DNA of 64,000 nucleotides from Aerococcus urinaehominis (GCF_001543245.1 NZ_CP014163.1:974387-1038386), one strand, 5' to 3'. Counted from the first letter of the stretch, positions 44,904 to 57,113 are shown. Numbers and translations: made by a program. The notes: generated by a model not told the origin, from the sequence alone.

Positions 44904-46032
44904 TTTTGGTAGCATCCTTTAAAAAATTATCAATTTCTATAGAAAACTTAAAAAATGAAACAATTCATTTGCTTTTTATTCCCTTTAAATAATACCCGTT
45001 TTTATAGATAGCTTTTCTTATATTTATAGATAGGTTAGCTGGCTTAAGTCTATAAAATAAAAAAAGATAAAACATTAATTTTAGAGGCGCAAATATATGG
45101 TTAACACGACTAAAATTACAACACTACTGAAAATAGGATTGTAAGACACAAAATCATGCCTAGCTTAAATATAAAATCCACGTAAGGACATAAATCTTTT
45201 TTATAAGATGTTCGTTATCAAAATGGCATTCAAAAACTTGTCTCAAAGGATTTAGTCACACATGGGGGTCGACGACGGGATGGTAGAGGGGGATCAATCA
45301 CCCTGTTATTATAAAATATAGTAACTAATAAACTTACCCAGTTAGCTTAGGATTAGGTTAGTAAAGAAAGAAGATATAAACTTTCAATATCTCTATACCA
45401 GCTATAATAATTAGCTTAAAGACAGGTAGTCTGCAGTTATAATTTGCTAGTTTTTAGTTTAGAAATAGTAGTAGTGTGATTTATTAGACTTTCGACGATA
45501 GTTGTTTAAAAATCAATATAGCTAAATATCATGTATATCATCACTGACTTGTTATTAATTGAATAGATAATAAAAATAAATTGCAAACTAGTATATATTT
45601 ATTCAACTATATATAATCAGTAATTTAAATAGTCACACGTCATTTTGCTATTATATGTATTAAACTAGATGATTGGCTGCTATCAAACACCACAAATATT
45701 TTCCTATTACCGTAAGGTAAGGGATGGGGGTCAGGGCATAAAATCAAAACAAAATTAGCCATCTAGTATTTGGGAGAAATTCATATTTTAGTGTGGTTTA
45801 GAATTTAAAATTAGCTTAATACTAGCACTCTGCACCCATGTTTATCATTTATTCTATAACCTATAGACCGGTGGGCACCCATCTTGTGATATCAACTCAA
45901 TACTAATACTAGAAGTTATTTGTTCTTGACGGATGATAATATTTAAGCCATCCTTTTAAAAATAATAGTGTCCTCTCCACAATAAATAGCTACTGCTTTA
46001 GCTTTTCCTTGTCGACAATAAGTTGAAAATAT

Positions 46033-46048
46033 TGTTTCACGTGAAATA
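46033..46048. promoter_or_regulatory. parS-like site 4
   Basis: TGTTTCACGTGAAATA: 15 of 16 positions. Confidence 0.85.
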
Positions 46049-46950
46049 TTTGCAAAATAGTAGGCATGAGTATCCTCAAATTATTGGAACAAGTCAGATA
46101 GGAAAATATTTTACTCTATTATAAGTTTTATAGAAAAATCTATATAGATAACAAACTAAATTATATTTACATAGCTTTCATTCATTATTGTAGTGGAAGA
46201 AGAAGCAACGAAACGAAAGACTTCATTATGAAGTTTTATTTTTGATTTCATATAGTTAATAAATACTAGAGACACATATGCAGACATAAGCAGCCTAAAT
46301 GATAAAGGTTTAATATGGACTTCAATTTAATTATTTTACAATAGTTATCTACATAATCATTAAAGAAGAAATAAATACCTTGTATAAATAAAATTTAGTA
46401 GCGGATATCTCTAGTTAAATGGTATTTAAGTATACTAGAATACTTCAGAAATAAAATAGTTAGTATCGCAAGAGAGCCTGGGGACTTATGCCTCAGGCTC
46501 TTATGATTATGCGTGTATATTAATAGTGTAGTCGGGTTCGATTTGGTAAGCATGGAGCTACTTCAGAAATCTTTACTCAATAGCTTTCAGCTCTTGTTCT
46601 GATTCCTTCCAAATAGGTCCCATTCATGATTGAACGCTGAATTCTCGTATCATATTTTAGTAGGTTTGCAGCATGGATAGTATATCCTTTGCGGCATGCA
46701 TTAAAGATGCTAGGGCTATAGCAAAAATATGAAATCTGACCTGCAGCTAGAGCTAGAGCTAGTAATGCACTAGGTTAGCATTTAATTTTAACTCTGATAT
46801 CTATCAGATATCGTTTGGATTTTTAGTCCAACGATTCAGCTCTAAGCGACTGTGTTATACCTCCTACGATGTAATGGTTTACGAAAATATATAGGTACAT
46901 ATAGTCATAATTTAACAAATATAAAAAATCAAGCAAAATATATGCCAGAA

Positions 46951-47107
46951 TTATCAACAAGTGGATAAAATTTATGTTCGCTTATCCACAACCTTTGTGT
47001 TACACGTGGAACATAAACACTAGTTTTCAACATATCGAATGACCTTTATCCACATATCCACAATAGATGAGCATAAAAAAACACCAATTATCCACATCTG
47101 TGGATAA
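46951..47107. promoter_or_regulatory. DnaA-box cluster downstream of rpsR
   Basis: Perfect TTATCCACA boxes lie at 46982-46990, 47046-47054 and 47088-47096, and on the minus strand at 47099-47107. One-mismatch boxes lie at 46951-46959 (TTATCAACA), 46960-46968 (minus strand) and 47054-47062. Seven boxes in 157 bases is well above background. The cluster is 15 kb from dnaA. Confidence 0.8.
46998..47013. promoter_or_regulatory. parS-like site 5 (degenerate)
   Basis: TGTTACACGTGGAACA: 14 of 16 positions. It sits inside the DnaA-box cluster, eight bases from a perfect box. Confidence 0.6.
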
Positions 47108-47117
47108 TTGGTGTTTT
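47078..47117 (-). terminator. Terminator of the rpsF-ssb-rpsR operon made from two facing DnaA boxes
   Basis: A perfect 19 bp inverted repeat with a two-base centre has arms containing TTATCCACA and TGTGGATAA. A- and T-runs flank it, and it starts 14 bases past the rpsR stop. Confidence 0.82.
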
Positions 47118-47131
47118 GGGTATTTTTTATA

Positions 47132-47368
47132 TTAATCTTGCACTGTAAAAGGCAATAGAGCCATAATACGTGCGCGTTTGATTGCTGTTGTTAATGGACG
47201 TTGATGTTTAGCACATGTACCAGTAACACGACGAGGTAAAATTTTACCTTTTTCAGATACGTAACGACTTAATAGGTCAGTATCCTTATAGTCGATATGG
47301 TCAATGTGGTTAGCGCAGAAATGACATACTTTTCTGCGGCGACGTCCGCCACGACGATGTGGTGCCAT
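47132..47368 (-). CDS. rpsR: 30S ribosomal protein bS18
   Basis: bS18 binds 16S rRNA as a heterodimer with bS6 at the platform. The 78-residue protein keeps the zinc-ribbon type residues CHFC (positions 15-18) and CAKH near position 52, so it looks like the C+ form. The basic N-terminus RRGGRRRRK and the end [10 protein letters not shown] are typical. It is the last gene of rpsF-ssb-rpsR, and its terminator doubles as a pair of DnaA boxes. Confidence 0.97.
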   Translation of the reverse strand: MAPHRRGGRRRRKVCHFCANHIDHIDYKDTDLLSRYVSEKGKILPRRVTGTCAKHQRPLTTAIKRARIMALLPFTVQD

Positions 47369-47397
47369 AGTTAGTTTCCTCCTTTTTCTTCCTTATT

Positions 47398-47982
47398 TTA
47401 GAAAGGAAGATCATCATCTGTGATATCAATTTCCTGATTGCCATCGTTATTTCCCGCATAAGGATTAACTGGCTCATTATCAGGTTGATAATTATGAGAA
47501 CTTCCGTTTTGAGAAGAGGAAGACTGATTACTTAGTGAGGCAAAGGGATCGTTATTTTGTTGTTGGAAGTTATTTCCTTGCTGCTGGTTACCACCAAAAT
47601 ACTGATTATCATTAAAGTTATTTTGATAGTTATCACCGCTTGAAGGACGACTTTCAGTAACTGATTTGGGTTCTAGTAATGAAAAGTTTTCCGCAAGCAC
47701 TTCAGTAACATATACTCTTTGTCCTTGGTTATTTTCGTAGTTCCGTGTCTGGATAGAACCTTCAATCCCTACTAGGGAACCTTTACGTGTAAATTTAGCA
47801 AAATTTTCAGCGCTTTTTCGCCACATCACACATAAGATAAAATCAGTTTCTCGTTCGCCTTGTTGGTTTTTAAACCGGCGTTCAACAGCAACAGTGAAGG
47901 ATGCAACAGCGATTCCGCTTTGCGTATAACGTAGTTCAACATCTTTAGTTAGGCGACCCACTAATACAACATTATTAATCAT
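47398..47982 (-). CDS. ssb: Single-stranded DNA-binding protein
   Basis: SSB coats single-stranded DNA and recruits repair and replication partners through its acidic tip. The 194-residue protein has an OB fold (residues 1-105, [20 protein letters not shown]), a Gln/Asn-rich flexible linker (about 110-185) and the tip DITDDDLPF. It lies between rpsF and rpsR, the classic order that couples SSB supply to ribosomal protein synthesis. GAGGAGA precedes the ATG. Confidence 0.97.
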   Translation of the reverse strand: MINNVVLVGRLTKDVELRYTQSGIAVASFTVAVERRFKNQQGERETDFILCVMWRKSAENFAKFTRKGSLVGIEGSIQTRNYENNQGQRVYVTEVLAENFSLLEPKSVTESRPSSGDNYQNNFNDNQYFGGNQQQGNNFQQQNNDPFASLSNQSSSSQNGSSHNYQPDNEPVNPYAGNNDGNQEIDITDDDLPF

Positions 47983-48022
47983 GAAATGTCTCCTCTCCCA
48001 CGACTGTATGCTTAATTATCAA

Positions 48023-48325
48023 TTAGTCTTCAATGCGAACAACCATGTGACGTAAGATATCGTCGTTGATTTTAGCAAGACGGTCAAATTCATTGATACC
48101 TTCTGCATCATCCGCTTGGCAGTTAACTAGGTGGTAAACACCTTCGTTAAAGCCTTCAATTTCATATGCGAAACGACGTTTTTCCCAGTCTTTTGATTCA
48201 GTGATTGTTGTGCCATTTGAAGTTAAAATATCATCGAAACGCTCAACTAGGGCATTGCGTGAAGCCTCTTCCATATTCGGACGGATGATATATAAAATTT
48301 CATATTTAGCTGTGTTTTCACTCAT
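48023..48325 (-). CDS. rpsF: 30S ribosomal protein bS6
   Basis: The 100-residue protein has the bS6 fold pattern [14 protein letters not shown], then [25 protein letters not shown], ending [10 protein letters not shown] use the ATG at 48325, which has a full AAAGGAGGTG site upstream; a frame 23 codons longer is not family-like. It starts the rpsF-ssb-rpsR operon. No clear S6:S18 leader motif was recognised. Confidence 0.97.
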   Translation of the reverse strand: MSENTAKYEILYIIRPNMEEASRNALVERFDDILTSNGTTITESKDWEKRRFAYEIEGFNEGVYHLVNCQADDAEGINEFDRLAKINDDILRHMVVRIED

Positions 48326-48445
48326 CTGACTTGCACCTCCTTTTGGTCTATATGGCCCTAAATTTATCTTTAGAGCAAGGAAAGTATTATTCAATACTCA
48401 CATCTTTGTATTATATAATATTTTTTTGGTGATTTCAAGAAAAAA

Positions 48446-51034
48446 TTAATCTTTTTGAGAATTATCAGCTAATTCCTGGTTAGCTAAATCATGAAGCTTA
48501 TTAGTAATTTCTTGACCATCTAAGCTATCTAAATCTTGACTTTGACTTTTTTCATCCTTGGCCGTTTCTGTAGAGACTGCTAAATCGTCATCTTCATCAC
48601 CAGTCACCAGGGTCATAGTTGAGACACTTGCATCTTCATCTAAGCGAATTAAACGAACCCCTTGGGCCACCCGACCTGTTTCTGAAATATCTTGCGAATG
48701 GAAACGTATAATGACACCTGTATCAGTCATTAGCATGATATCTTCATCACCGGTCACTGTCGCCATACCTACTAGTTTGCCATTTCTAGCTGTTATATTA
48801 ATAGTTTTGATACCTTTACCGCCACGATTTCGAATTGAATATTCATCAACTGCAGTGCGTTTACCGTAACCATTTTCTGTCACAACAAGAATATCGCCTT
48901 CTGGCGCTAGGATATCCATACCGATCACAAAATCATCTGAATCCAATTTCATGGCCCGAACACCTGAAGCCATTCGACTCATAGAGCGCGCTTTTTGCTC
49001 ATTAAAGGAAACAGCATAACCTTGGTTAGAGACTACAATTAAGTTGTCATTGCCTTGGGTTAAGAGCACCTTAACTAGCTCATCACCGTCACGTAGATTG
49101 ATGGCCCGCAAGCCGTTATTACGAATATTAAAGAATTCTCGTGATAGTGTTCGTTTAATTTGTCCTTTTTTAGTGATGAAACTAATGTGTTCTTCAGGAT
49201 TTTTACCTCGTTCAGAAACACTAATTACTGTCTGAACATTCTCTCCTTCATTGAGCTTAAGCAGGTTAACAATTGGGATACCTTTAGCTGCCCGTGAAAA
49301 CTCAGGTATTTCATAACCTTTAAGTCGGTAAACACGGCCTTGGTTGGTAAAGAAGAGGAGCACATCATGGGTAGAGGCAGCAATCATCTGTTCAATATAG
49401 TCACCTTCATGAACGCCCATACCTTTAACACCACGGCCACCTCTATTTTGAGTACGGAATTCATCATCAGCTAACCGTTTAATATAACCATTATGGGTTA
49501 GGGTAATAAGCGAAGATTCTTCCTCAATTAAATCTTCATCTTCGATACTCAAGACTTCGCCCACCATTAATTCAGTGCGACGGTCATCACCAAAACGCTC
49601 CTGAATTTCTTGTAGCTCTTGATAAATAATTTGGTAACGTCTCTCTTCACTAGCCAAAATTTCCTCCAAGCGAGCAATTTCAGCACGTAAGTCAGCCAAC
49701 TCAGAATCAATTTTTTCTCTCTCTAAGCCAGTCAGACGGACTAGTCGCATATCTAGGATAGCTTGTGACTGTTTATCAGATAGACCATATTGGCTCATGA
49801 AAATTTGTTTAGCATCCTCACCTGACCGAGAAGATCGCAAGATATTAACAATGTCATCGATATGATCGAGGGCAATTTGTAGACCCTCTAAAATATGCGC
49901 TCTTGCTTCAGCCCGCTCTTTTTCAAATAGCGACCGGCGACGGATAATTGTTTCCTGGTGGGCAAGGTAGTGGGCTAAAATTTCTTTTAGACTCAGTGTT
50001 TTAGGGACACCATTAACTATAGCCACCATATTAAAGGCGAAATTTGCCTGTAATTGTGTCTGTTTATAAAGATTATTGACAATCACGCTAGCTGACGCAT
50101 CGCGACGACATTCGATGACAATCCGCATACCTTCGCGACCTGATTCGTCTCGAACAGCCGTGATGCCTTCAATTCGTTTATCTCTAGCCATATCCGCAAT
50201 ACGTTCAACTAGTTTAGCCTTATTCACCATATAAGGAATTTCATGAACAATAATTTGTTCCTTGCCATTAGATAGCGTTTCGATATCGAGCTTAGCTCTA
50301 ACAATTATCGAACCCTTACCTGTTTCATAGGCACGACGGATACCAGATTTACCCATGACAATGGCACCAGTAGGGAAGTCAGGGCCTGGTAAGGCTTCCA
50401 TCAATTCAGTTGTGGTCGCGTCAGGGTTTTGCATTAAAATATGCAAGGCAGAAATGACTTCACCTAAGTTATGTGGCGGGATATTAGTGGTCATCCCTAC
50501 AGCAATACCTGTAGCACCATTAACCAGTAAGTTAGGGAAACGAGCTGGTAAAACTTCTGGTTCTCGCTCCTCGCCGTCATAGTTAGGTATAAAGTCCACC
50601 GTGTTCTTATTCATATCGCGGACCATTTCATGCGCAATTTTACTCATTCTGGCCTCGGTATACCGCATAGCAGCAGCCTGGTCCCCATCAACTGAACCAA
50701 AGTTACCATGACCATCTACTAACATATAGCGATAAGAGAAATCCTGGGCCATTCTGACCATAGATTCATAAATTGCTGAATCGCCGTGAGGATGATATTT
50801 ACCCATAACATCCCCGACGATACGAGCTGATTTTTTATAAGGCTTATCAGCCGTTACTCCTAACTCATTCATGCCGTAAAGAATACGACGATGAACTGGT
50901 TTTAGGCCATCGCGAACATCTGGTAGGGCCCGAGACACGATAACACTCATCGCATAATCTAGGAAGGATGTCCGCATTTCACTGGCTATTTCTCTATTTT
51001 TAATTTCAGCATGATTATTATTTTGATCAGCCAT
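48446..51034 (-). CDS. gyrA: DNA gyrase subunit A
   Basis: GyrA cuts and rejoins DNA in the gyrase A2B2 complex that introduces negative supercoils. The 862-residue protein has the catalytic tyrosine in [11 protein letters not shown] near residue 125. The quinolone region [12 protein letters not shown] keeps Ser and Glu at the usual resistance positions, so no common resistance change is seen. The C-terminal beta-pinwheel carries the GyrA box-like [11 protein letters not shown] near residue 530. The last 50 residues are acidic and polar. gyrB lies 20 bases upstream. Confidence 0.98.
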   Translation of the reverse strand: MADQNNNHAEIKNREIASEMRTSFLDYAMSVIVSRALPDVRDGLKPVHRRILYGMNELGVTADKPYKKSARIVGDVMGKYHPHGDSAIYESMVRMAQDFSYRYMLVDGHGNFGSVDGDQAAAMRYTEARMSKIAHEMVRDMNKNTVDFIPNYDGEEREPEVLPARFPNLLVNGATGIAVGMTTNIPPHNLGEVISALHILMQNPDATTTELMEALPGPDFPTGAIVMGKSGIRRAYETGKGSIIVRAKLDIETLSNGKEQIIVHEIPYMVNKAKLVERIADMARDKRIEGITAVRDESGREGMRIVIECRRDASASVIVNNLYKQTQLQANFAFNMVAIVNGVPKTLSLKEILAHYLAHQETIIRRRSLFEKERAEARAHILEGLQIALDHIDDIVNILRSSRSGEDAKQIFMSQYGLSDKQSQAILDMRLVRLTGLEREKIDSELADLRAEIARLEEILASEERRYQIIYQELQEIQERFGDDRRTELMVGEVLSIEDEDLIEEESSLITLTHNGYIKRLADDEFRTQNRGGRGVKGMGVHEGDYIEQMIAASTHDVLLFFTNQGRVYRLKGYEIPEFSRAAKGIPIVNLLKLNEGENVQTVISVSERGKNPEEHISFITKKGQIKRTLSREFFNIRNNGLRAINLRDGDELVKVLLTQGNDNLIVVSNQGYAVSFNEQKARSMSRMASGVRAMKLDSDDFVIGMDILAPEGDILVVTENGYGKRTAVDEYSIRNRGGKGIKTINITARNGKLVGMATVTGDEDIMLMTDTGVIIRFHSQDISETGRVAQGVRLIRLDEDASVSTMTLVTGDEDDDLAVSTETAKDEKSQSQDLDSLDGQEITNKLHDLANQELADNSQKD

Positions 51035-51054
51035 TCTGCTTTAGCTCCTTCCTC

Positions 51055-53064
<2,010 letters not shown>

Positions 53065-54183
53065 CTAGAGCTCAAGATTTACTTGACCGCCACTAATTCG
53101 ATAAATTTTTGGGGCCTTTATTTTTTCTAAGGCAATACCTTCGATACTGGTGGTTGTTAGGAAAGTTTGTACTTTATTATCAATAGCTGCCAGTAGTTGC
53201 GTTTGTCGACTATCATCTAACTCACTTAAAACATCATCAAGTAATAAGATAGGATATTCTCCCAAGTGGGCAGCTATGTACTCAATTTCAGCTAGTTTTA
53301 AAGATAATACAGTCGTCCGTTGCTGACCTTGAGAACCAAACTTCTGTAAATCTTTGCCATTGATTTTGAAATGCAAGTCATCACGGTGGGGCCCGATACT
53401 AGTAGTGCCACGTTCTCGATCGCTAGTTAGCTTAGATTGATAAGCAGCCAACAAAACAGCTTTAATCTCGTTTTCAGTCATATCTAGATTAATATCAAGT
53501 CCACTATGGTACTGGGCTGTCAATACTTCCTTTTTTTGAGAAATATTGGCATGAATAGGTGCTGCATAAGTTAATAGGTCATCAACAAAACGTAGCCGAT
53601 GATATACTACTTTGGCAGCGCTAGTTGCTAATTGTTCTGTGATTACTTCTAAATAAATCATATCGCTAGCGCCGCCGTATAACATTTTTTTTAAATATTC
53701 ATTTCTTTGCTTTAGTAAGTGCTGGTAATTGACTGATTCATACAAGTAGATGGCAGAGACTTGGCTCAGCTCCATATCGATAAATTTCCGCCTTAATTGT
53801 GGAGCGCCCTTTATTAGTTCTAAATCTTCAGGGGCAAATAAAACGACGTTTAAGTGGCCGATATAGTCACTTAAACGACGTTGGTCCAAATGATTAACCT
53901 TTACCTTCTTGCCTTTTTTTGAAATAACAATTTCTAAGGGGAACTGGCTGACAGCTTGGTTAACCCGGCCTTCTAAACGTGCAAAGTCTGCCTGCCACTT
54001 AATCAGGTCACGATCCTTACTCGTTCGATGACTTCTAACCAAGGCTAAATAATAGATAGCCTCTAATAAGCTTGTTTTCCCCTGGGCATTCTCCCCAATA
54101 AAAATATTAATACCTGAATCGAAATTAAGATGGATTTGGTCATAATTGCGGAAGTCCCTTAAGTCAATATCTTCTAAGTGCAT
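53065..54183 (-). CDS. recF: DNA replication and repair protein RecF
   Basis: RecF is an SMC-like ATPase that loads RecA at gaps with RecO and RecR. The 372-residue protein has Walker A GENAQGKTSLLEAIYYLAL near residue 32, the signature region KFGSQGQQRTTVLSLKLAE near residue 287 and Walker B LLLDDVLSELD near residue 318. Its ATG overlaps the stop of the upstream S4 gene. The order S4-recF-gyrB-gyrA is the usual Firmicute origin arrangement. Confidence 0.97.
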   Translation of the reverse strand: MHLEDIDLRDFRNYDQIHLNFDSGINIFIGENAQGKTSLLEAIYYLALVRSHRTSKDRDLIKWQADFARLEGRVNQAVSQFPLEIVISKKGKKVKVNHLDQRRLSDYIGHLNVVLFAPEDLELIKGAPQLRRKFIDMELSQVSAIYLYESVNYQHLLKQRNEYLKKMLYGGASDMIYLEVITEQLATSAAKVVYHRLRFVDDLLTYAAPIHANISQKKEVLTAQYHSGLDINLDMTENEIKAVLLAAYQSKLTSDRERGTTSIGPHRDDLHFKINGKDLQKFGSQGQQRTTVLSLKLAEIEYIAAHLGEYPILLLDDVLSELDDSRQTQLLAAIDNKVQTFLTTTSIEGIALEKIKAPKIYRISGGQVNLEL

Positions 54184-54425
54184 TAATCGTCAGCCGTTTC
54201 CTCGTTAGTTACTGAGCTAATTATAAATTCCCCCACCTCGGGAATAATGATAGAGGAGCCTGGATATAGCTTACGGCCTCGACGATTTTCGGTTTCGCCA
54301 TCAACTAGGACAGTATACTCACTAAGATACCACTTGGCCTGGCCACCGGTCCCAATCACACCAGCTCCCTTAAGTAGTTGGCTGAGTGTAATATAGTCGC
54401 TATCAATCGTAATAATCTCTTTCAT
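54183..54425 (-). CDS. yaaA: S4-domain RNA-binding protein YaaA
   Basis: The 80-residue protein belongs to the YaaA/RlbA S4-like family encoded between dnaN and recF in most Firmicutes. The S4 part TLSQLLKGAGVIGTGGQAKWYLSE and VLVDGETENRRGRKLYPGSSI are clear. Its role is unproven; RNA or ribosome binding is inferred from the fold. In this genome it is separated from dnaN by 4.8 kb holding the CAP protein, rsgI, split sigI and the IS element, whereas it normally follows dnaN directly. Confidence 0.9.
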   Translation of the reverse strand: MKEIITIDSDYITLSQLLKGAGVIGTGGQAKWYLSEYTVLVDGETENRRGRKLYPGSSIIIPEVGEFIISSVTNEETADD

Positions 54426-54738
54426 ATGTCACCTCATATCCACTGGACTTGAAAAATAAATAAAACCGCCACTCATTCTTATTTAATTCATGAGCCAGCG
54501 GGTTAAATCCTTACCCTTATATTATAAGTTAAAAGGGCTATTTTAGCAAATAATGGTCATTAAGACCGACAGAAGCATTTTAAGCTTTTCTCCTAGTTCA
54601 GCTCTTATTTTTATTAGAGGGCAAATTTTAGAAAAATAAATATTCTTACTAAAAAACTCCCTAAAAAAAATTGAGCCTGCGTATTATATAGTGACCGGAT
54701 CAGATAACGGTTAAAAATATTAAAGGAGTGTCCTAAAA
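54426..54738. promoter_or_regulatory. Divergent intergenic region between yaaA and the CAP-protein gene
   Basis: The left part holds the leftward yaaA-recF promoter region (a TATAAT-like TTATAATATAAG on the minus strand near 54522-54530). A weak leader hairpin pairs AACC..CTCAT with ATGAG..GGTT (about 54464-54505). The right part holds the candidate sigma-I promoter of the CAP gene. Confidence 0.5.
54656..54683 (+). promoter_or_regulatory. Candidate sigma-I promoter of the CAP-protein gene
   Basis: ACTCCC (54656-54661), then T and eight A residues, then CGTA (54680-54683), 18 bases after CCC. Known sigma-I promoters have a C-rich -35 followed by A-tract and a CGAA/CGWA -10. The same layout precedes sigI at 59125-59149. 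No ordinary sigma-A promoter with correct spacing is seen. Confidence 0.5.
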
Positions 54739-56016
54739 ATGACCCTAGAAAAATTATTGAAAAAAGCTGGTAAAATTAGCCTGGTTGCCCTATTATCTAC
54801 TCAATTACTCACCCCATTAGCGCCACAGCATGTTTTTGCTGATGACGATGATGATTACGAGGAAGTTGAAGACTGGGATGATGACGACTATGAGGATTAT
54901 GATGACTATGATGACGATGAAGCAGATGATGACTGGCAAGCACCAGCAGCTAATCAATATGGTACCCCTCAACTTAATGATGATTGGGATGATGACGATG
55001 ACCAAGCAGAAAATTGGGATAGCCAAGATTTAGATGATGATGATGATGACGACCAAGATGGGAGCTATTATGTTACTATCAATAATCGTCAAGTAAAAGT
55101 TGACAGTGATGATGATTGGGAAGATATTTGGGAAACATATTATGAATCAGTTGGTGAGGATGATGACAAAGCCGCCACACCTAGCAGTCAAGAGACTAAT
55201 AAAATTGCTAAAGTGTTCCATAATGTTGAACTCAAGCAAAATCCTAATTTTATGACTGAAAAGGTTACTAAGGAAGATGACCCGAGTCAAGGTTTCAAGC
55301 CAGGTGATCAATTAGCCAACAAAGATATCGTTGAAAAAGTGGAGATTAAGACTGACAAGCCTATTCCAACACTTGCCCAAGATAAAAAAGATAAGCAGAA
55401 AAAACAGCAAATTGATCAGAGGGCCAAAGATAAAACGGCAGCTAATCAACTCGTCGTTAAAGATCAAAAACAGACAAGCAAACAAATTCCAGTCAAAGCA
55501 AATCAAAAGACCCAACAAGATGTTAATCAAAATGTATATATCGATGAGAAAGTTCTAAACCAAGAATTTTTAGCGCTTTTAAATAAGGATCGCCAAGCCA
55601 AAGGTCTAAAACCCGTTGCCCATGGTACCCATCTACAAGAAGGCGTTAACAAACGAAGTCAAGACTTGAGCAAGATTGGCCATATTCGCGTTAACGACCA
55701 AGCGCATGTCCGCTTAGATGGTTCTTCATTTAGAGAGGATTTTAATTACCTAGGTGGCCAGCATAAAAATGCTCTGGGTGAAAATACAGCGATGACAACT
55801 TATTCGGGTAATCCTAATCAATTATTATCAGAAAAGGCTCTAGCTGAACAGTTCTATCAACAGTGGAAAAATTCCCCTGGCCATTATGATAATATGATGA
55901 GTCCTAACTATAATTATTCAACTATTTCAGTAAAAATGTCAGATAAAAATGCTTTAGTCGGTGACCAATATAACGCCCTAATTGCTGTCCAAGTTTTGGA
56001 TAGTTCTGTGAAATAA
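54739..56016 (+). CDS. Secreted CAP-domain protein with Asp-rich N-terminal segment
   Basis: The 425-residue protein has a signal peptide cleaved about after VFA (residue 34). Then comes an extraordinary acidic segment (residues 35-106) made mostly of Asp with Trp, Tyr and Glu spacing. A lysine/glutamine-rich linker follows (about 185-275). The C-terminal CAP (SCP/PR1-like) domain (about 280-425) has the conserved HVRLDG, LGENTAM and NSPGHYDNMM motifs that supply the His-Glu-His site. No LPXTG or membrane anchor is visible, so it is secreted or held by charge. AAAGGAG lies nine bases before the ATG. It faces rsgI across a perfect terminator, and rsgI has a similar acidic tail. Confidence 0.85.
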   Translation: MTLEKLLKKAGKISLVALLSTQLLTPLAPQHVFADDDDDYEEVEDWDDDDYEDYDDYDDDEADDDWQAPAANQYGTPQLNDDWDDDDDQAENWDSQDLDDDDDDDQDGSYYVTINNRQVKVDSDDDWEDIWETYYESVGEDDDKAATPSSQETNKIAKVFHNVELKQNPNFMTEKVTKEDDPSQGFKPGDQLANKDIVEKVEIKTDKPIPTLAQDKKDKQKKQQIDQRAKDKTAANQLVVKDQKQTSKQIPVKANQKTQQDVNQNVYIDEKVLNQEFLALLNKDRQAKGLKPVAHGTHLQEGVNKRSQDLSKIGHIRVNDQAHVRLDGSSFREDFNYLGGQHKNALGENTAMTTYSGNPNQLLSEKALAEQFYQQWKNSPGHYDNMMSPNYNYSTISVKMSDKNALVGDQYNALIAVQVLDSSVK

Positions 56017-56044
56017 AGGGAGTCATGAAAAGCTGGCTTAAAAC

Positions 56045-56078
56045 AAAAGGACAGGTGCCCTAGGGCACCTGTCCTTTT
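56045..56078. terminator. Bidirectional intrinsic terminator
   Basis: A perfect 16 bp inverted repeat (AAAAGGACAGGTGCCC and its complement, centre TA) lies between the CAP gene and the convergent rsgI. Confidence 0.9.
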
Positions 56079-56096
56079 TAGCTATATCGCTAATAT

Positions 56097-57113
56097 CTAA
56101 TCATCTTCATCATCCCAATCATCATCGTCGTAATCTTCATCAGATTCTATTTCATAATCATCATCGTCGTAGTCATCATCTGTATCCCAGTTATCATCGT
56201 CATACCAGTCATCATCACTTACTGCACCTGGCTCATTGACTATCGGTGCTTCAGTCGGTAGCTGGCTTGGTGTCGATTGAACATTAGAGCTAGCGGCTGA
56301 ATTTGCTTGACCACTAGTAGCTGTACTTGACCTCGAATCTTCTGGAATAATCTCGCTAGATCTAATCTCTTTAACTGACTTATCGGAACCAATTTGAATA
56401 AAGCGCGCCTTATTACCCAGTCTCTTCTGCTTTTCAGCAGCAGTTAATTTTTCACCTTCTGTCTGGTTCCAGAGCTTGATACCAGCCTGGTCTAGTAAAT
56501 AGTTTGTTAGATGACGTTGACTAGCTTTAGCTGACTGGTAATCAGTTAGTTGGCCTTGAATAGCAATTAGGTTGGTTTTCGATTGGTTATTACCTAACTG
56601 TTGCAAAATTTGCTGGTAATTAGGTGCCTTATCGGTACTAGCAATCACTATATCTGCTTGTTTTTGCTGGTCAATGAACTTGGTCATCTCACCATAAAAT
56701 TCTGGAAGCGGGCGACCTAAGAAGCTATCATAAACTGATAAATCTGCTTGGCCATCAGTAATGGCTATAATCTGATTTTCTTCATCAACTTCAACAGTTA
56801 GATTCGTCTCTATACCTAAGCTAATGGCAGCCTGAACTTGGTCAGTAGAGTGACCAAGTAACCACCAACCACCCACCATCAGTAATAAAATACTAGCCAC
56901 TGCCATTAGTGGGCGTAACCAGACAAGTCGTCTATTTTTCGCCGATTGTCTGCTAGTTAACTGGGGGCTGTAGAGGTCTTCAGGTGTAAATAATATCGCT
57001 TGGCCAACAGTCAAATCTTCTTTGAGCTTGATTTTTTTGAAGCTGGCACCCGGAACTAGAACTAGGGCATAATTATCTGCAATACTAGTCACCAAGCCTT
57101 TATAGTAAGTCAT
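56097..57113 (-). CDS. rsgI: RsgI-family anti-sigma-I factor with Asp-rich extracellular tail
   Basis: RsgI binds sigma-I on the inner face of the membrane and releases it on an outside signal. The 338-residue protein has an N-terminal RsgI_N domain (residues about 3-50, KGLVTSIADNYALVLVPGASFKKIK), one membrane helix (about 67-86) and an extracellular domain beginning ISLGIETNLTVEVDEENQII, the RsgI periplasmic motif. A Ser/Ala/Thr linker follows, then a terminal segment (300-338) almost wholly Asp, with Trp and Tyr. Clostridial RsgI tails often bind polysaccharide; this acidic tail is unlike those. Its start overlaps the end of sigI by 14 bases, the usual operon form. Confidence 0.87.
   Translation of the reverse strand: MTYYKGLVTSIADNYALVLVPGASFKKIKLKEDLTVGQAILFTPEDLYSPQLTSRQSAKNRRLVWLRPLMAVASILLLMVGGWWLLGHSTDQVQAAISLGIETNLTVEVDEENQIIAITDGQADLSVYDSFLGRPLPEFYGEMTKFIDQQKQADIVIASTDKAPNYQQILQQLGNNQSKTNLIAIQGQLTDYQSAKASQRHLTNYLLDQAGIKLWNQTEGEKLTAAEKQKRLGNKARFIQIGSDKSVKEIRSSEIIPEDSRSSTATSGQANSAASSNVQSTPSQLPTEAPIVNEPGAVSDDDWYDDDNWDTDDDYDDDDYEIESDEDYDDDDWDDEDD

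Larger units (their letters stand above)
44377..47131. other. 2.75 kb AT-rich region without genes, with parS-like sites and DnaA boxes
   Basis: No open frame of about 60 codons or more exists on either strand between gdpP and rpsR. The sequence is visibly richer in A and T than both flanks, with two short G-rich patches (near 45265-45295 and 45715-45740). It holds five parS-like 16-mers and, at its right end, a cluster of DnaA boxes. A strong imperfect hairpin AGAGCCTGGGG / CCTCAGGCTCT lies at 46473-46502 without a T-run. I found no tRNA or known RNA. Both flanking genes read leftward, so it is not the point where gene direction switches. Confidence 0.8.

Noticed and set aside
46473-46502. 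Strong hairpin AGAGCCTGGGG / CCTCAGGCTCT as a terminator
   Set aside because: No T-run on either side and no gene ends nearby; kept only as part of the region description.
46531-46562. T-arm-like GGGTTCGATT in the gene-free region
   Set aside because: No matching stem and no acceptor, D or anticodon arms, so not a tRNA.
54671-54688. Sigma-A promoter TTGAGC / TATAGT before the CAP gene
   Set aside because: The spacing between the hexamers is only 10 bases, far from 16-18.
54817-55033. Open frames antisense and frameshifted to the Asp-rich part of the CAP gene
   Set aside because: They arise from GAT/GAC repeats read in other frames (runs of Ile/Val or Met); the CAP frame has the signal peptide and domain.
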